A DNA stretch of 8,880 bases from Clostridia bacterium (GTDB lineage: Bacteria > Bacillota_A > Clostridia > Lachnospirales > Cellulosilyticaceae). Positions 1 through 6,474 of the stretch are shown piece by piece (the stretch's first letter is position 1; each line of letters starts with the position of its first letter). Below the pieces are notes generated by a model that searched no databases, was not told where the DNA came from, and was given only the letters and a program-made list of their open reading frames with translations. The position numbers were made by a program, and so were the translations under genes. Location of the stretch: the NCBI GenBank assembly GCA_029239935.1, contig JARBTY010000157.1:1-8880 (forward strand), in the 5' to 3' direction.

Positions 1-1151
1 GCAAGGCTGAGTTCCCTGCCATCATAGATATGGGTGAGTATGAGGCAGTCTTCACTTTTAACAATATCCTGAACTTGTATAATGGGTATGCTGCCTATAC
101 CGACATTTTCTGCCAACGTATTTCTGATTTTTTTCCAGCCTTTGTCGTTGGCAACTTCCGATACAATATAATACCTTTCCTCCTCCTCAAATTCACAGAG
201 CTTGCTTTCTAGGCTCAAATCATAATCTAAATAACTTCGTATAAAAGAAGCATCTCTTTCTGTCTCTCTTATAACGGCTAACTTTTTAAAATCTCCGTCA
301 TATTTTTCATATAATCTCTGCCATATCTTAAATCCTAAATAATAAGGATTGAGACTGCCTGGTCTTTGACAAATCACATTGTTATGAACCTTATAAAATT
401 CCAGCTGCATACTCTGACTAAGTTCTAGCTTATTTAATAGATTATAATGCCAAAACGTAGCCCAGCCTTCATTCATAATTTTTGTTTCTATCTGAGGCAA
501 AAAATATCTGCTTTCTTCCATAACGATATGCACAATATCTTTTTGCCAATCCTCCAGCCGCCCATACCGCATCAAAAAATCAAGAACATTTTCGTAAGGA
601 TATTCTATTTTTTTACTTTGAAAATCATAATTCATCTTACAAAAAGCACCGCAATGCAGTTTGATAGAATGGGCAGCATCCAATATTTTTTCTACCTGCT
701 CATAACCTATACTTGGATCTGCAATATAGGTTCTTATTCTGGCTGCATGATTTTTAAAGCGTTCAAGGGTTAAATCTGCGTTGGTATACTCTTTAAAGAG
801 CCTATTATGCTTAAAAAAATCATTATGGCCATAAACATGGGCTATTGTCAAAATCTGAAGCAACAATGTGTTATCCTTCATCAGATAAGCAATACAAGGG
901 TTTGAATTGATGACCATCTCATAAGGCAGTCCTGACAAATTATATTTGTAAGTGGTTCTGAGCTTTTCATAGCTTTTGCCATAACTCCAATGGGGATAGT
1001 GAGCCGGCATGCCCACATAAGCTTCATAACATAACATATCCTCAAAACTTATAATCTCGAATTCCTGCGGGTAATACTCAAGGCCAATTTCCTTTGCCAA
1101 ACTCTCTATTTTTTCATTATAGCTTTCGAGGTCTTTCAGCGTGTAGTTCAT
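1..1151 (-). CDS. spoVR: SpoVR family protein, 3' end cut by the window edge
   Basis: Reading the minus strand from the ATG at 1151 gives an uninterrupted frame of 383 codons that leaves the window at position 1, so the C-terminus is missing (B. subtilis SpoVR is about 470 residues). Family hallmarks are visible: GMPAHYPHWSYGKSY (about 47-61), YEMVINSNPC (77-86), an HVYGHNDFF segment (105-113) with an HxxxH spacing, and NEGWATFWHY (227-236). SpoVR is needed for proper spore cortex formation in B. subtilis; its biochemical activity is not established, and the E. coli counterpart is YcgB. The start overlaps the yhbH stop as ATGA, with a GGGGGTG ribosome binding site inside the end of yhbH, so translation is probably coupled. 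It is the third gene of the prkA operon. The family call is near certain; the role in this organism is inferred from the family. Confidence 0.96.
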   Translation of the reverse strand, partial: MNYTLKDLESYNEKIESLAKEIGLEYYPQEFEIISFEDMLCYEAYVGMPAHYPHWSYGKSYEKLRTTYKYNLSGLPYEMVINSNPCIAYLMKDNTLLLQILTIAHVYGHNDFFKHNRLFKEYTNADLTLERFKNHAARIRTYIADPSIGYEQVEKILDAAHSIKLHCGAFCKMNYDFQSKKIEYPYENVLDFLMRYGRLEDWQKDIVHIVMEESRYFLPQIETKIMNEGWATFWHYNLLNKLELSQSMQLEFYKVHNNVICQRPGSLNPYYLGFKIWQRLYEKYDGDFKKLAVIRETERDASFIRSYLDYDLSLESKLCEFEEEERYYIVSEVANDKGWKKIRNTLAENVGIGSIPIIQVQDIVKSEDCLILTHIYDGRELSL

Positions 1152-2338
1152 GCTTCTTTTTCACCCCCTGCCGTCAGTTTTTCTACCTTTAGCATATCGA
1201 CAAATGCTTCCCATACGTCTTCTCTCTTTAATATTTTTACAATTGTAAAATTGGGTTTGATAATCCCTTCTAAACATCTGTTCATAATGGTACTTGTATA
1301 GGTACTTGTTTTGATTTCACCATATCCAAACAAGTTGCAAACCTCACAAAGCTTATTGGCAAGTTCTACGGCTTTATCGTTATCTTCTCCCCAGTTATCC
1401 CCATCACTGCAATGGAACGCATAGATATTCCAGTTGCTTGGATGAAATCTTTCTTCAATGATGTCTAAAGCCTTTTGATAGCCGCTGCTAATATAGGTTC
1501 CTCCACTTTCTCCCCTATGAAAAAAGTCATTTTCGCTGACCTCTTTAGCCACTGTCGTATGGGCGATAAAAACAATCTCGACATTGATATATTTTATAAT
1601 TAGAAACTGATAAAGCAAAAAATAAAAGCTCCGTGCCAAATATTTTTTTGTCTGTCCCATAGAGCCCGACGTATCCATAATGCAGAGCACTACTGCATTA
1701 GAATCTCTTTTTAATTTAGGTTTTTTATAAAAGTATTTAAGGTCATCCTGGTGAAATGGAATTCTTCCTTCTTTTCCATCTTGCAGCCCCAGTTCTTCTC
1801 TTGTATGTTCCTCACGTTTTTGTCTCTTTATCTTTTCCATCACTGTATGTTTTTTAGATAACCTACTCCTTGCACCTTTATCTCTTACCCCAGAACGTTT
1901 GGCTCCATATTGAACTTCTATTTCATTGAATTTTTTATGCTGCAGATACGGTAGATTAAGATCTTCAAACAAAAAGTTGATGGCTTCTTCTATCGTGATT
2001 TCTGTTTCATAAATATCTTCACCTTCCTCATTGCCAGCCCCGTCATCTCCCCCTTCTTTTGAATAGTCGCCTTTGGAAATCTTTTTCCCCTTTTCTTCTT
2101 CGCCGCTCCCAGCCACTACAGACTTCTGATTTTTTCCATATTTGAAATAATACTCCTTCAAACCTTTTATAGGAATTTTTATTTTTTTATTTTTGCTTTT
2201 TCCAATAATACTCTCTTCTGAAATAATACTTCCTATATTATCTTTAATACTCTTTTCCACTAACTCTTTATGCCGCCTTCTGTCCTCCACACTCCGATCT
2301 CTGCTATTAGGCTGAAATTCTTTGAAAATAGTTCCCAT
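1148..2338 (-). CDS. yhbH: YhbH/YeaH family (DUF444) protein with VWA-like domain
   Basis: The predicted protein is 396 residues. The N-terminal part (about 37-65) carries SEESIIG followed by KIKIPIKGLKEYYFKYG, the typical YhbH opening. A charged low-complexity stretch follows (about 75-107, rich in G, E, K and D). A von Willebrand A-like fold then begins with a MIDAS-type DTSGSMG (222-228), followed by GGTYISSGY (279-287) and CSDGDNW (310-316), so divalent metal binding is likely. I chose the ATG at 2338 over an in-frame ATG at 2377: AGGGGG lies 6 bases upstream of it (2345-2350), overlapping the prkA stop, and the resulting N-terminus matches the family, whereas 2377 would lie inside prkA. 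YhbH is known from B. subtilis as a sporulation-associated protein and from E. coli as YeaH, the partner of the YeaG kinase. The molecular role is unknown. It lies between prkA and spoVR. Confidence 0.95.
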   Translation of the reverse strand: MGTIFKEFQPNSRDRSVEDRRRHKELVEKSIKDNIGSIISEESIIGKSKNKKIKIPIKGLKEYYFKYGKNQKSVVAGSGEEEKGKKISKGDYSKEGGDDGAGNEEGEDIYETEITIEEAINFLFEDLNLPYLQHKKFNEIEVQYGAKRSGVRDKGARSRLSKKHTVMEKIKRQKREEHTREELGLQDGKEGRIPFHQDDLKYFYKKPKLKRDSNAVVLCIMDTSGSMGQTKKYLARSFYFLLYQFLIIKYINVEIVFIAHTTVAKEVSENDFFHRGESGGTYISSGYQKALDIIEERFHPSNWNIYAFHCSDGDNWGEDNDKAVELANKLCEVCNLFGYGEIKTSTYTSTIMNRCLEGIIKPNFTIVKILKREDVWEAFVDMLKVEKLTAGGEKEA

Positions 2339-2344
2339 CAGATT

Positions 2345-2350
2345 CCCCCT
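2345..2350 (-). promoter_or_regulatory. Ribosome binding site of yhbH, overlapping the prkA stop
   Basis: The minus strand reads TAGGGGG, where TAG ends prkA and AGGGGG is the Shine-Dalgarno sequence 6 bases before the ATG at 2338. This shared use decides the yhbH start and suggests that ribosomes finishing prkA re-initiate on yhbH. Confidence 0.75.
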
Positions 2351-4271
2351 AGTCCTTCCAAAGGTTGTTGGCAGCATATTTGAGAATCACATTGCAGCAA
2401 TGATCGCAGTAGCCATTGTTTTTCATTTCTTCAACCATGGCGTCATACTTTACATTTTGCTCTCTGTCTCTGACTTTATTTTGTGTAATGATTCTTGATA
2501 GCTCTCTTACAGAAGAGGTCAGCTTTTTCTCGATAGCCTCTTTAAGGGGCTCATATGCAGCATACTCAACTTTACCGCCGTTCCTTATAATGGAGAACAT
2601 ATAGGAGGTTACATCCTGCCTAAAGCCTTTAGCTCCAGCTTGGGTAATCCCTAACTGCTCTTCTATTGAACGCATAAATTCTTCATCTGGATTCAGGTCT
2701 TCTCCTGTATTAGCATCTTTAAGCTTTGTTTTATTAGCATAAGCCTCTGCATGGTCAAGGTAATTGTTAAACAAATCCTCTGCCTGTTCTTTGTAGCCAT
2801 GTATAAAAGCCTTTGTCACTTCACTTTCCAGCATTTTATGATATTCCTTTTTGATGGTATCTTGTAAAAAAGCCAAATACCTCTTTTTGCCCTCTTCAGA
2901 TACAGTCATTTCTCTGACCTCTCTTGCAAGTACATCCATCAGTCCAATAGGCGTGATACAGTTACAATCCGATTCTGAAAGGGCTGTATCAACAGCTTTT
3001 GATATGAACCTTGTAGATAACCCTGTCATCCCTTCTCTTTCGGCCTCTTCCTTAAGTTCTAGAATATCTATACGTTTAGTTGTGCCTTTTTCTATAATTT
3101 CTTCTCCATTATAGATCTTTAGTTTGGTCAGAGGATCTACTTTAGCTGAAGGTGTAAGTCTTGATAAGATGGCAAACATGGCCGCTATCTCCAGAGTGTG
3201 GGGTGCCATATGAGACTTAAAATTTGAATTTCTTAGCATCTTTTCATAAATTTTAATTTCTTGATTGAGTTCCATGCAATAGGGTACCTCTACTTTAACG
3301 ATACGGTCAAGTATTGCTTCATTAGTATGGTCTGATTTAAATTTGTTCCATTCAGCCTCATTAGAATGAGCCAAAATAACACCATCAAAATAAATCATCG
3401 CATTTTTCCCAGGAGAGGGAATACTCTTTTCCTGTGTGGCCGTGATCATAGTATGTAGATACTCTACATCATTTTTAAAGACTTCAATAAATTCTACAAG
3501 TCCTCTGTTCCCTGCATTAAAGGCACCATTTAAAGAAAGTACTCTTGGGTCATCTTCTGGATAAAGATCCATTTTCGAAATATCAATGGAGCCGACTAAA
3601 ACGGATGTGTCCTGATTGTTAGGATCAACTGGTGGCACTACCCCTATACCCTTTCTAGAACGCATCGAAAAATCTGTTTGAGTAACAGGGAATCTTTCAT
3701 ATTCTCCTTTGAATTCATTCATAAGTCTATATCTGCAAACAGGGCATAAATCTCCTTCAATTCTAATATCTAAAGCTTCCTCTATCGGTCTTCTCAGATG
3801 TTTTGGAATGAGATGTAAAGGCTCTTCTCTCATAGGGCATCCTTCTAATGCATAGATAGGCGGACTCTCTTCAAGCAATCTTTTTATCGCATCAATAATA
3901 GATGATTTTCCGGCTCCCACAGGCCCCACTAAATAGAGCACCTGCCTAGCTTCCTCTCCCTTCATCGCTGCTGAATAAAAATACCTTACAATCTTCATCA
4001 GTGTATGGTCTATGCCATAAAAATCCTGTTTGAAAAAGTTGTACCTTTTAATAATATCCCTTCCGTAAATCCTCATAAGTCTTGCATCTTCTTCTGTTTT
4101 AATGATTTCTATCCCTGCTTTGACAAGCAAGTGATACATACGCTCATGTGCCAGCTGGCTCACATGCCTATCCTCATTCAAAATATCTAAATAGTCAAGA
4201 AAAGTTCCTGTAAACTTATCGACTTTTCTTTCTTTCCTGTCTTCTAAGATTAGCTTAGAAAAATCCATCAT
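2349..4271 (-). CDS. prkA: PrkA family AAA+ protein (serine protein kinase / protease)
   Basis: The protein is 640 residues, the usual family length (B. subtilis PrkA is about 631). In order it shows a PrkA N-terminal AAA domain with Walker A GPVGAGKS (116-123), the GCPMREEPLHLIP segment (144-156), GLVEFIEVF (257-265) and AHSNEAEW (301-308), then the PrkA C-terminal domain with GLSTRFISKA (417-426) and the conserved NPDEEFMRSIEEQLGI region (527-542). PrkA was first described as a serine kinase; in B. subtilis it has more recently been reported to act as an ATP-dependent protease that promotes sporulation, and the E. coli counterpart YeaG acts in stress and starvation responses. The first of two adjacent ATGs (4271) is used, with AGGGAG 10 bases upstream. 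It carries two CxxC pairs, CPVC (176-179) and CDHC (622-625), absent from B. subtilis PrkA as I recall that sequence. It is the first gene of the operon with yhbH and spoVR. Confidence 0.97.
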   Translation of the reverse strand: MMDFSKLILEDRKERKVDKFTGTFLDYLDILNEDRHVSQLAHERMYHLLVKAGIEIIKTEEDARLMRIYGRDIIKRYNFFKQDFYGIDHTLMKIVRYFYSAAMKGEEARQVLYLVGPVGAGKSSIIDAIKRLLEESPPIYALEGCPMREEPLHLIPKHLRRPIEEALDIRIEGDLCPVCRYRLMNEFKGEYERFPVTQTDFSMRSRKGIGVVPPVDPNNQDTSVLVGSIDISKMDLYPEDDPRVLSLNGAFNAGNRGLVEFIEVFKNDVEYLHTMITATQEKSIPSPGKNAMIYFDGVILAHSNEAEWNKFKSDHTNEAILDRIVKVEVPYCMELNQEIKIYEKMLRNSNFKSHMAPHTLEIAAMFAILSRLTPSAKVDPLTKLKIYNGEEIIEKGTTKRIDILELKEEAEREGMTGLSTRFISKAVDTALSESDCNCITPIGLMDVLAREVREMTVSEEGKKRYLAFLQDTIKKEYHKMLESEVTKAFIHGYKEQAEDLFNNYLDHAEAYANKTKLKDANTGEDLNPDEEFMRSIEEQLGITQAGAKGFRQDVTSYMFSIIRNGGKVEYAAYEPLKEAIEKKLTSSVRELSRIITQNKVRDREQNVKYDAMVEEMKNNGYCDHCCNVILKYAANNLWKD

Positions 4272-4429
4272 ATATTTCTCACTCCCTTGCGAAGGCTGAC
4301 TCTCTCTTTAAAAATATATGGCAGATTTTATGAATACATGATAATTTTTTAGTTAATCAGTATTTATTTGTATATTACGTTGCGGAAAGTACAAAATATT
4401 AATATTGCTAAGAAAGAAGGTGAAGCTTC
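4272..4429. promoter_or_regulatory. Divergent control region between prkA and a small acidic gene
   Basis: This 158-base AT-rich gap must hold the promoters of prkA (minus) and the small plus-strand gene. Matches are weak. On plus, GTATATT (4370-4376) followed 13 bases later by TACAAAAT (4390-4397) loosely resembles a sporulation sigma-E site, and TTGTAT with TACAAA is a poor sigma-A alternative. On minus, TTAACT (4351-4356) and CATAAA (4327-4332) with an 18-base spacer is a weak sigma-A fit, and CATATATT (4313-4320) resembles a sigma-E -10 but lacks a matching -35. AATATTAATATT at 4395-4406 is a perfect palindrome that could be an operator. The promoters are therefore expected from gene layout, not proven by motif. 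Confidence 0.35.
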
Positions 4430-4546
4430 ATGCATCTCAATCCGTATTATGCTGCATTACTTGACTTTTATGAAGACGAAGAGGATATGTGTGATCAGTT
4501 GGGTATCCGCTTAACGGATATTTATACAGATGAAGATTGGATCTAA
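4430..4546 (+). CDS. Small highly acidic protein, 38 residues, unknown function
   Basis: ATG at 4430 to TAA at 4544-4546 encodes 38 residues starting MHLNPYYAALLDFYEDEEDM and ending in TDEDWI. I do not recognise it. It has 11 Asp/Glu and only one Arg with no Lys, so its charge is about -10 and its pI very low. There is no signal peptide or membrane segment; one Cys is at position 21. Support for a real gene: a good ribosome binding site AAGGTG (4417-4422) 7 bases before the ATG, a strong hairpin terminator starting exactly at its stop codon, and a clear intergenic position divergent from prkA. The middle (LLDFYEDEEDMCDQLGI) could form a helix. Its place next to the sporulation-linked prkA operon makes a stress or sporulation role possible, but that is only inference. 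It could be an unannotated short gene restricted to a narrow clade. Confidence 0.65.
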   Translation: MHLNPYYAALLDFYEDEEDMCDQLGIRLTDIYTDEDWI

Positions 4547-4582
4547 AAAGCAGCAGCAGGGAACTCCCCTACTGCTGCTTTT
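4546..4582. terminator. Bidirectional hairpin terminator
   Basis: AAAAGCAGCAG (4546-4556) pairs perfectly with CTGCTGCTTTT (4572-4582). One mismatch (C4557/A4571) leads to an inner AGGG (4558-4561)/CCCT (4567-4570) stem around a 5-base loop. On plus the hairpin ends in TTTT and closes the small acidic gene. On minus it is followed by TTTTT and closes the lipoprotein gene, whose stop codon (4569-4571) lies inside the stem-loop. The two convergent genes therefore share one terminator. Confidence 0.88.
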
Positions 4583-5798
4583 CGTAATAAATCTCTGCAT
4601 ACTTACCGATATCTTCAAGCTTATAAAATTTATCACCGTTTAGGTCCTCAATCACCCCTAATTTTGAGAGCGGTACCTTTTTAAAAAGAATACTCATATA
4701 TTTTTTGGGAAGGTAAAGTTCCTCATCGAACTGTGCAGCTGCAATACTGTACTTCATAAAAACAGGTATTTCCTTTTCATCTTCTATTTCTTCTATCCCC
4801 TCTAAAAAATCCTCGCTTTTAAAAATCTTTTTCATATAGTCTGCTAATTGCTTTTGACTTGTTATACGATAATCTTCTTTGCCACTTTTACTCACCTGTT
4901 CCATGTCAACATCAATATATAATACGCCTTTGATCCTAGGATAAACCGAAAGAATTTCTTTATAAAACAGTCCTAGCTTATTTTGAGCATCCTGCAAAGT
5001 ATACGTATGATCCACTCTTGAAAAATGTGAAATAGCTAGAGAAGAAATCATCATAGGTTTTGTCTTTTGAAAACTTTTATACCAAAAATCTACAGCCTCC
5101 TCATGGTCAGCAGTATACCTCATGCCATTTTTGTATTGGGGTATATAAATGTTAATACCTGCCCAATCTACAAACTCATCCCCAGGATAATAGAGCGGCA
5201 TATCATACAGCCTGCTGTCATCAATACTCCATACTACCACCGCTTGGTCCAGATACTTTTTGACAACTTCATAAGCTCTTTGGTAGGTCTCTTTATATGC
5301 AATAGAATCTGTCAAGCGGCCCGAAAGCGGAAAAAGCTCTATAAAAATAGGCACATTATAAGAAGCCTTGATATCCGAAATCATACGGTATAAAGGCGAT
5401 AGATCAAAATCCTTTCCTAAAAGCAGTTTAATGTAGGGTACTTTACGCTGTGCCATACATTTTAATATTTCCTGTGAAGACAGACCTTCTTCCAGCGTAT
5501 ACTGAAATACTTTGAAGGTCTGAGTATGTCCTGTAATTTCCTCAAAGGTTAAAATGTCTTTATTGATATCTTTATTTTTTTCAACATAGGCACCTAAATA
5601 AATGCCGCTAAACGGCTCATATTTCCCAAGCTTTGTATCTTCTCTAACATAAAGCTCCATATCGATATCTCTTTTACTGACCTCGTTAAGACTGACTGTC
5701 TGATCATCATAAATATGTTTTTGACTACAGCCTCCAAAGCCCATTACAGTACCTATTAACATCAAAAAAATAATCCCTATTGAGATAGTTTTCTTCAT
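4569..5798 (-). CDS. Lipoprotein with GH26-like barrel, probably catalytically inactive
   Basis: From the ATG at 5798 the protein is 409 residues. This start was chosen because GAGGTG lies 6 bases upstream (5805-5810) and it opens directly with a lipoprotein signal: MKK, a hydrophobic core, then GFGGC with the lipidated Cys at 24. An ATG 30 bases further upstream has no ribosome binding site. The body (about 60-330) resembles a glycoside hydrolase family 26-type TIM barrel, with VPIFIELFPLSG (149-160), VVVWSIDDS (187-195), YPGDEFVDWAGINIY (204-218), KPMMISSLAIS (247-257) and GVLYIDVD (291-298). In active members the first and fourth of these segments carry the acid/base Glu (EMNG-like) and nucleophile Glu (MIAE-like); here they read PLSG and MISS. 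The last 65 residues look like a small extra domain of the stalk or copper-amine-oxidase-N type (weak call). It follows recU on the same strand after 64 bases. It probably sits on the outer membrane face and may bind glycan or wall rather than cut it. Confidence 0.88.
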   Translation of the reverse strand: MKKTISIGIIFLMLIGTVMGFGGCSQKHIYDDQTVSLNEVSKRDIDMELYVREDTKLGKYEPFSGIYLGAYVEKNKDINKDILTFEEITGHTQTFKVFQYTLEEGLSSQEILKCMAQRKVPYIKLLLGKDFDLSPLYRMISDIKASYNVPIFIELFPLSGRLTDSIAYKETYQRAYEVVKKYLDQAVVVWSIDDSRLYDMPLYYPGDEFVDWAGINIYIPQYKNGMRYTADHEEAVDFWYKSFQKTKPMMISSLAISHFSRVDHTYTLQDAQNKLGLFYKEILSVYPRIKGVLYIDVDMEQVSKSGKEDYRITSQKQLADYMKKIFKSEDFLEGIEEIEDEKEIPVFMKYSIAAAQFDEELYLPKKYMSILFKKVPLSKLGVIEDLNGDKFYKLEDIGKYAEIYYEKQQ

Positions 5799-5862
5799 TA
5801 AAATCACCTCATAAGAATTATTGTCCATTTTTTATACTTTTATACTTGATTTTACTAGCTCC

Positions 5863-6390
5863 TTACTGATTTAAATACTTCTCTAATGTCTTTAAGTAAT
5901 TAACGTACACCCCTCCCTCAATAGGAATAAGGTATTTTTTATCAAACAAAGCGTATCCAATGGATTTTTTGCCTCCCTGTACAGCATTTTCGTAATACTG
6001 ATCCAGTGTGCCTATATCAATAAAAAAGTATTCTTCATATTTTTTAAAATGAACTACTAAAAAAGCTTCACCGCCTTGTCTCTTAAAATCTTTCATAAAC
6101 TCTATCTGGTGTTTATGTATATTATTGATGGGCAAAAAATTTTTTGATGTCTCTTTGGCATCAAAACAAACCGCTACCCCTTGGATCACCCCAATATAAT
6201 CTACCGTGCTTTTTTGTTCAAAATAAGCAAGCGTAATGACTCTTTTTTCTTTATCAATCGTAATGGGTTTAATAGGCGTTGGCACCTTTTGTACGATCCC
6301 AAGATTTTTTTGTCTATAAAGATCATTTGTTACATTGATCATTTCTTCAAGTTCATTGCCTCTTAGTCCTCTTGTATTCCAATAACCCAT
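5863..6390 (-). CDS. recU: Holliday junction resolvase RecU
   Basis: The 175-residue protein matches RecU throughout. The opening MGYWNTRGLRGNELEEMIN is the clostridial form, lacking the roughly 30-residue basic N-terminal tail of B. subtilis RecU (206 residues). The nuclease core holds AYFEQKSTVDYIGV (55-68, Asp64) and CFDAKET (75-81, Asp77 and Lys79), then LPINNIHKHQIEFMKDFK (86-103). RecU cuts Holliday junctions during recombination and repair and modulates RecA, using metal ions held by these acidic residues. The position of Glu101 in B. subtilis (FEAKET) is Asp77 here, a conservative change. The ATG at 6390 has GAGG 8 bases upstream. It is divergent from the helical-repeat gene and directly upstream of the lipoprotein gene; B. 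subtilis recU is instead paired with ponA. Confidence 0.96.
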   Translation of the reverse strand: MGYWNTRGLRGNELEEMINVTNDLYRQKNLGIVQKVPTPIKPITIDKEKRVITLAYFEQKSTVDYIGVIQGVAVCFDAKETSKNFLPINNIHKHQIEFMKDFKRQGGEAFLVVHFKKYEEYFFIDIGTLDQYYENAVQGGKKSIGYALFDKKYLIPIEGGVYVNYLKTLEKYLNQ

Positions 6391-6425
6391 TATTTTTTCC
6401 TCTTTTCTTGATTTTTTGTAAAATA

Positions 6426-6451
6426 TTGGTTAATATTAGATTAGATATAAT
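6426..6451 (+). promoter_or_regulatory. Candidate sigma-A promoter of the helical-repeat gene
   Basis: A perfect -10 TATAAT lies at 6446-6451, preceded by TTGGTT at 6426-6431. The 14-base spacer is shorter than ideal. Transcription from it would start near 6458, just before the AGGAGG ribosome binding site (6464-6469) of the gene at 6475. Confidence 0.4.
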
Positions 6452-6458
6452 TTTCCAA
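6430..6458 (-). promoter_or_regulatory. Candidate sigma-A promoter of recU
   Basis: On the minus strand TTGGAA (6453-6458) and TATTAA (6430-6435) are separated by 17 bases, each matching four of six consensus positions. It overlaps the plus-strand TATAAT, so the two divergent promoters would compete for RNA polymerase. Confidence 0.35.
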
Positions 6459-6474
6459 AATATAGGAGGTATTC

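Noticed and set aside
447..773. Plus-strand open frame of 108 codons
   Set aside because: It lies wholly antisense to spoVR, whose protein is clearly conserved over this span.
2339..2377. Longer yhbH start giving 13 extra residues
   Set aside because: It lies inside prkA, lacks a ribosome binding site, and the extra residues do not match the family; the start at 2338 has AGGGGG.
5067..5393. Plus-strand open frame of 108 codons
   Set aside because: It is antisense to the lipoprotein gene and has no ribosome binding site; the lipoprotein frame has recognisable domains.
5799..5828. Longer lipoprotein start
   Set aside because: It has no ribosome binding site and would put ten polar residues before the signal peptide.
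5830..5848. Short direct repeat AGTATAAAA in the recU-lipoprotein gap
   Set aside because: Two AT-rich 9-base copies are expected by chance in such sequence and match no promoter well.
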